DNA from: RGIG426 sp045639905
GTDB taxonomy: Bacteria > Bacillota > Clostridia > Oscillospirales > Acutalibacteraceae
Reading direction: 5' to 3'
Assembly: GCA_045639905.1 (NCBI GenBank)
Contig: JAZUDZ010000048.1
Span: 1-6,586 of the forward strand
DNA: 6,586 bases
A program made the position numbers and the translations under genes. The notes beneath the pieces were generated by a model. It was not told where the DNA came from, searched no databases, and saw nothing but the letters and a program-made list of their open reading frames with translations. Shown here piece by piece: positions 4,251 to 6,586 of the stretch; the first letter of the stretch is position 1, and every line of letters starts with the position of its first letter.

Positions 4251-6586
4251 ATGAAAAAGAGACGTATTATTTCTCTGCTGCTTGTCTTTGTAATGGTGTT
4301 TACGCTCCAGCCAGTAGCGGGATATGCAGCAAATGAGGAGAGTGTGTACATAACTCTTAGTGAAGATGGCCAGTTTTATTCCGACAAGGATGGCAAGCCG
4401 GTGGCATACAGAGAGGTATCACTGGCTGATGTGGCATCCATCGACCTTTCTTCGTATGGGCTTGATGAGTATGCCTATGACGCAAACAACGACGGAACGC
4501 CTGATATTACTGCCCTTCAGCTGTATATCTACGTTCATGAGAACATTATGGGCGAATCCTGGGATGATGTGAGCTTCAGCGGGTCTGCCGGAAGCATTTA
4601 CTTTGCGGGCGGGCTTTTCGGCTTTGAAGATGAAAACCTGATGTATTATTATAACGGCGCGTATCCGGAAATTGAACCGGGCTGGGGCGCAACGGCCGAT
4701 CAGATTGTTCTTTCTGACGGAGATTTTTTTGACGTAGCTCATTACAGCAGCTGGAGCTTTTATGCGGATTCTGCTGCCGGTTTCCACTATTTTGTAGACA
4801 GCAGTAATAATGTAACTCATCAATATACTGCGCAGGCGGGCGCACCGACTTCAATCAAGCTTGAACGCGCGGGCGGCGGTATGTTCGGCGATGGAGATAC
4901 GGTTACATTTGAATCCGGATATCCAATAAAGTATGGCAAGAGTATTGGTACTGAGCTGGGCACAGTTACGACCGGAGAAAGTGGGTCAGCTTCCATTACG
5001 TTCGATAATGCAGGTATCTATTATGTTTGGTGTGACGGGGCGGAAGGTATAGACGCCGGCGTGGGCGATATCGTATCCTCCCCTGCCAGTGCCGCCGTAA
5101 TCGTCTCGGGAGACACGGATGATTCGGAAGATAGTGCAGCGTATCAACCCATTCTGAACAACACTTTGGCGCAGCTTGCCGTGACTGTCAGCAATCCAAC
5201 TTTCGGCACCGGCGGCGGTGAATGGTCTGTGCTGTCACTGGCTCGCGGCGGGTACTTTGCTACCGACGATCCGTATTTTGAGACTTACTATTCCAACGTT
5301 GAGAAAACCGTACCGGGACTGGAAGAAAAGGCGCTCGCATCCGGAAAAGCGGCCGGCGCATTGGATAAAAATAAGTCTACGGAAAACTCCAGACTGATTC
5401 TGGCGCTGACTGCCATCGGCAAAGATCCCACGAACGTGGGCGGCGTGAATGTACTGGGCGCTTATGACGAAAACGGCTTTGACTGGATCAAGAAACAAGG
5501 CATCAACGGTCCGATCTTTACCCTGATTGCACTGGACACCAAGAATTATCCGACGACAGACACTACTCTGCGTCAGCAGTGCATTAATTTTATACTTGGA
5601 AAAGAGCTTGAAGGCGGCGGTTGGGCACTTTCCGGTACGTCGGCCGATCCGGATATTACATCTATGGCACTGCAGGCGCTTGTAAACTATAAAAATGATG
5701 CCAACGTATCCGCGGCAGCAAGCAGGGCAATCGACGCCCGTTCCGCAATGCAGAAAGATAACGGCGGCTTCGCTTCCTGGGGCAGTGTAAATTCCGAAAG
5801 CATTGCACAGGTCATCACCGCTTTGTCTGCTTGGGGAATTGATGCAGACAAGGACAGTCGTTTTGTCAAAAACAACAGTTCTGCACTCGATGCTCTTTTG
5901 AGCTTCTATATCCCGGAAAGCAAAGGATTTAAACATGTCCCGGACGGTGATGTGAACGGCATGGCGACAGATCAGGCCGCATATGCGCTTGTTGCCTATG
6001 ATCGCTTCATAAACGGGAAAAAGGCGCTTTATGACATGACCGACGTAAAGGCCTCCTCCGAAAGCGGAGAAACAACAAAATTGACCGCAACGCTGACTCT
6101 TCCTGAAAAGATCGAGAACAAAGCGGGCACTTCTTTTAATGCAGTGATCAATCTGAACGGATTCCTTGAAGATTACAAACTTCTGGACAGTATTGTCACG
6201 ATTCCTGAAGGTGTTAAGGTTACGGATGTGACAATGGGCTCCCGGATCGGCGGTGGAGAAGTATCCTGGTATGTGGAAGAAGAAACCGGCAAACTTCGCA
6301 TCGTTTATTTTGATGCGCAGGAAGGAAACGTTATCAAAGACAGCGGAACCGAATATCCGCTTGAACTCATGACGATCGGCCTTGCGCTGGAGAAAGCTAT
6401 GGCTGTGGACTCCGTCAGTGTGGCAATTTCCGGTATGTCGATGAAGAAAACCTCTGATTCCGAAACGCAGATCATCATCAATACCGCGTCTGCAGCGGAT
6501 ACGGTTAAGCTGGTCGAGGGTATTTCCTTCAGTGCGATGATTCTCTATACAGGTGACGATATTGATCTGATCCCTGCTTCTAAAAC
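4251..6586 (+). CDS. Secreted B12-riboswitch-controlled surface protein, intrinsic factor/transcobalamin-like (partial, 3' end beyond window)
   Basis: The frame stays open for 778 codons to the window end. Residues 1-27 are a signal peptide (KKRR, hydrophobic core, GYAA near the cleavage site). About 30-190 is a DUF4430-like beta region with GWGATADQIVLSDGD and GFHYF, plus a calcium-loop-like DANNDGTPD at 77-85. About 198-288 looks Ig-like; 289-297 is an acidic linker. About 298-596 is an alpha/alpha-toroid of the terpenoid-cyclase/prenyltransferase fold, with repeats such as NSRLILALTAIG (379-390), GGGW (455-458), DPDITSMALQAL (466-477), NGGF (504-507) and DQAAYALVAY (574-583). From about 600 to the end is a cohesin-like beta region (VTIPEGVKVTDV, LRIVYFDAQEG). 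Toroid plus DUF4430 is the make-up of animal intrinsic factor and transcobalamin. The upstream B12 riboswitch supports corrinoid capture at the cell surface (inference). The SD AAAGGAG (4234-4240) is 10 nt before ATG. A wall or membrane anchor, if any, is not in view. Confidence 0.85.
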   Translation, partial: MKKRRIISLLLVFVMVFTLQPVAGYAANEESVYITLSEDGQFYSDKDGKPVAYREVSLADVASIDLSSYGLDEYAYDANNDGTPDITALQLYIYVHENIMGESWDDVSFSGSAGSIYFAGGLFGFEDENLMYYYNGAYPEIEPGWGATADQIVLSDGDFFDVAHYSSWSFYADSAAGFHYFVDSSNNVTHQYTAQAGAPTSIKLERAGGGMFGDGDTVTFESGYPIKYGKSIGTELGTVTTGESGSASITFDNAGIYYVWCDGAEGIDAGVGDIVSSPASAAVIVSGDTDDSEDSAAYQPILNNTLAQLAVTVSNPTFGTGGGEWSVLSLARGGYFATDDPYFETYYSNVEKTVPGLEEKALASGKAAGALDKNKSTENSRLILALTAIGKDPTNVGGVNVLGAYDENGFDWIKKQGINGPIFTLIALDTKNYPTTDTTLRQQCINFILGKELEGGGWALSGTSADPDITSMALQALVNYKNDANVSAAASRAIDARSAMQKDNGGFASWGSVNSESIAQVITALSAWGIDADKDSRFVKNNSSALDALLSFYIPESKGFKHVPDGDVNGMATDQAAYALVAYDRFINGKKALYDMTDVKASSESGETTKLTATLTLPEKIENKAGTSFNAVINLNGFLEDYKLLDSIVTIPEGVKVTDVTMGSRIGGGEVSWYVEEETGKLRIVYFDAQEGNVIKDSGTEYPLELMTIGLALEKAMAVDSVSVAISGMSMKKTSDSETQIIINTASAADTVKLVEGISFSAMILYTGDDIDLIPASK

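Noticed and set aside
3959..4351. Minus-strand 130-aa open frame
   Set aside because: It is antisense to the 80-aa gene and the signal-peptide region of the surface gene, with no SD or family match.
5235..5936. Minus-strand 233-aa open frame
   Set aside because: It lies antisense and wholly inside the toroid-coding region of the surface protein, has a cysteine/arginine-rich composition typical of shadow frames, and no recognisable domain.
1..6586. CRISPR arrays, toxin-antitoxin pairs, retrons or phage defence genes
   Set aside because: No regularly spaced repeats, reverse transcriptase, nuclease or defence-type domains are visible in any frame.

Overview
This 6.6 kb window looks like chromosome or contig sequence from an anaerobic, Gram-positive gut-type Clostridia (Firmicutes). 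The clues are strong AAGGAGG ribosome binding sites, a TnpV-family transposon gene, a cobalamin riboswitch with intrinsic terminators, and a secreted repeat-rich surface protein. This placement is inferred from gene content; no rRNA or other phylogenetic marker is present.

Region A (1-898) is accessory DNA. Two divergent paralogues of a small charged protein face away from a mirrored 182-bp promoter region. The rightward copy is translationally coupled to tnpV, a gene of Tn4451-like elements. The leftward copy runs off the window. The two paralogues share a perfect 44-bp inverted repeat (1-44 / 361-404) that begins abruptly inside otherwise about 70% identical DNA. A GC-rich hairpin (861-894) separates this region from the next.

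Region B (899-3537) is a drug/metabolite export locus. A LysR-type regulator (+) is divergent from a two-gene minus-strand operon: a 92-aa membrane protein overlapping the start of a MATE-family exporter. The two transcripts start from face-to-face promoters that share their -10 region, and a T-N11-A LysR-type box overlaps the minus -35.

Region C (3538-6586) is a vitamin B12-controlled locus. A promoter right after the lysR stop drives a cobalamin riboswitch (about 3599-3797), followed by two successive intrinsic terminators (3831-3883 and 3926-3960). Next come a short gene for an 80-aa basic protein with a homing-endonuclease-associated (HNH_repeat-like) DNA-binding module, and a large secreted protein (778 residues seen, open at the window end). 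The secreted protein combines a DUF4430-like beta region, an Ig-like region, an alpha/alpha-toroid of the terpenoid-cyclase/prenyltransferase fold, and a cohesin-like beta region. Toroid plus DUF4430-type beta domain is the recipe of animal intrinsic factor and transcobalamin. With the riboswitch in front, the best reading is a bacterial surface corrinoid-capture protein made when B12 is scarce. This is the most interesting system in the window; the linking function is inference.
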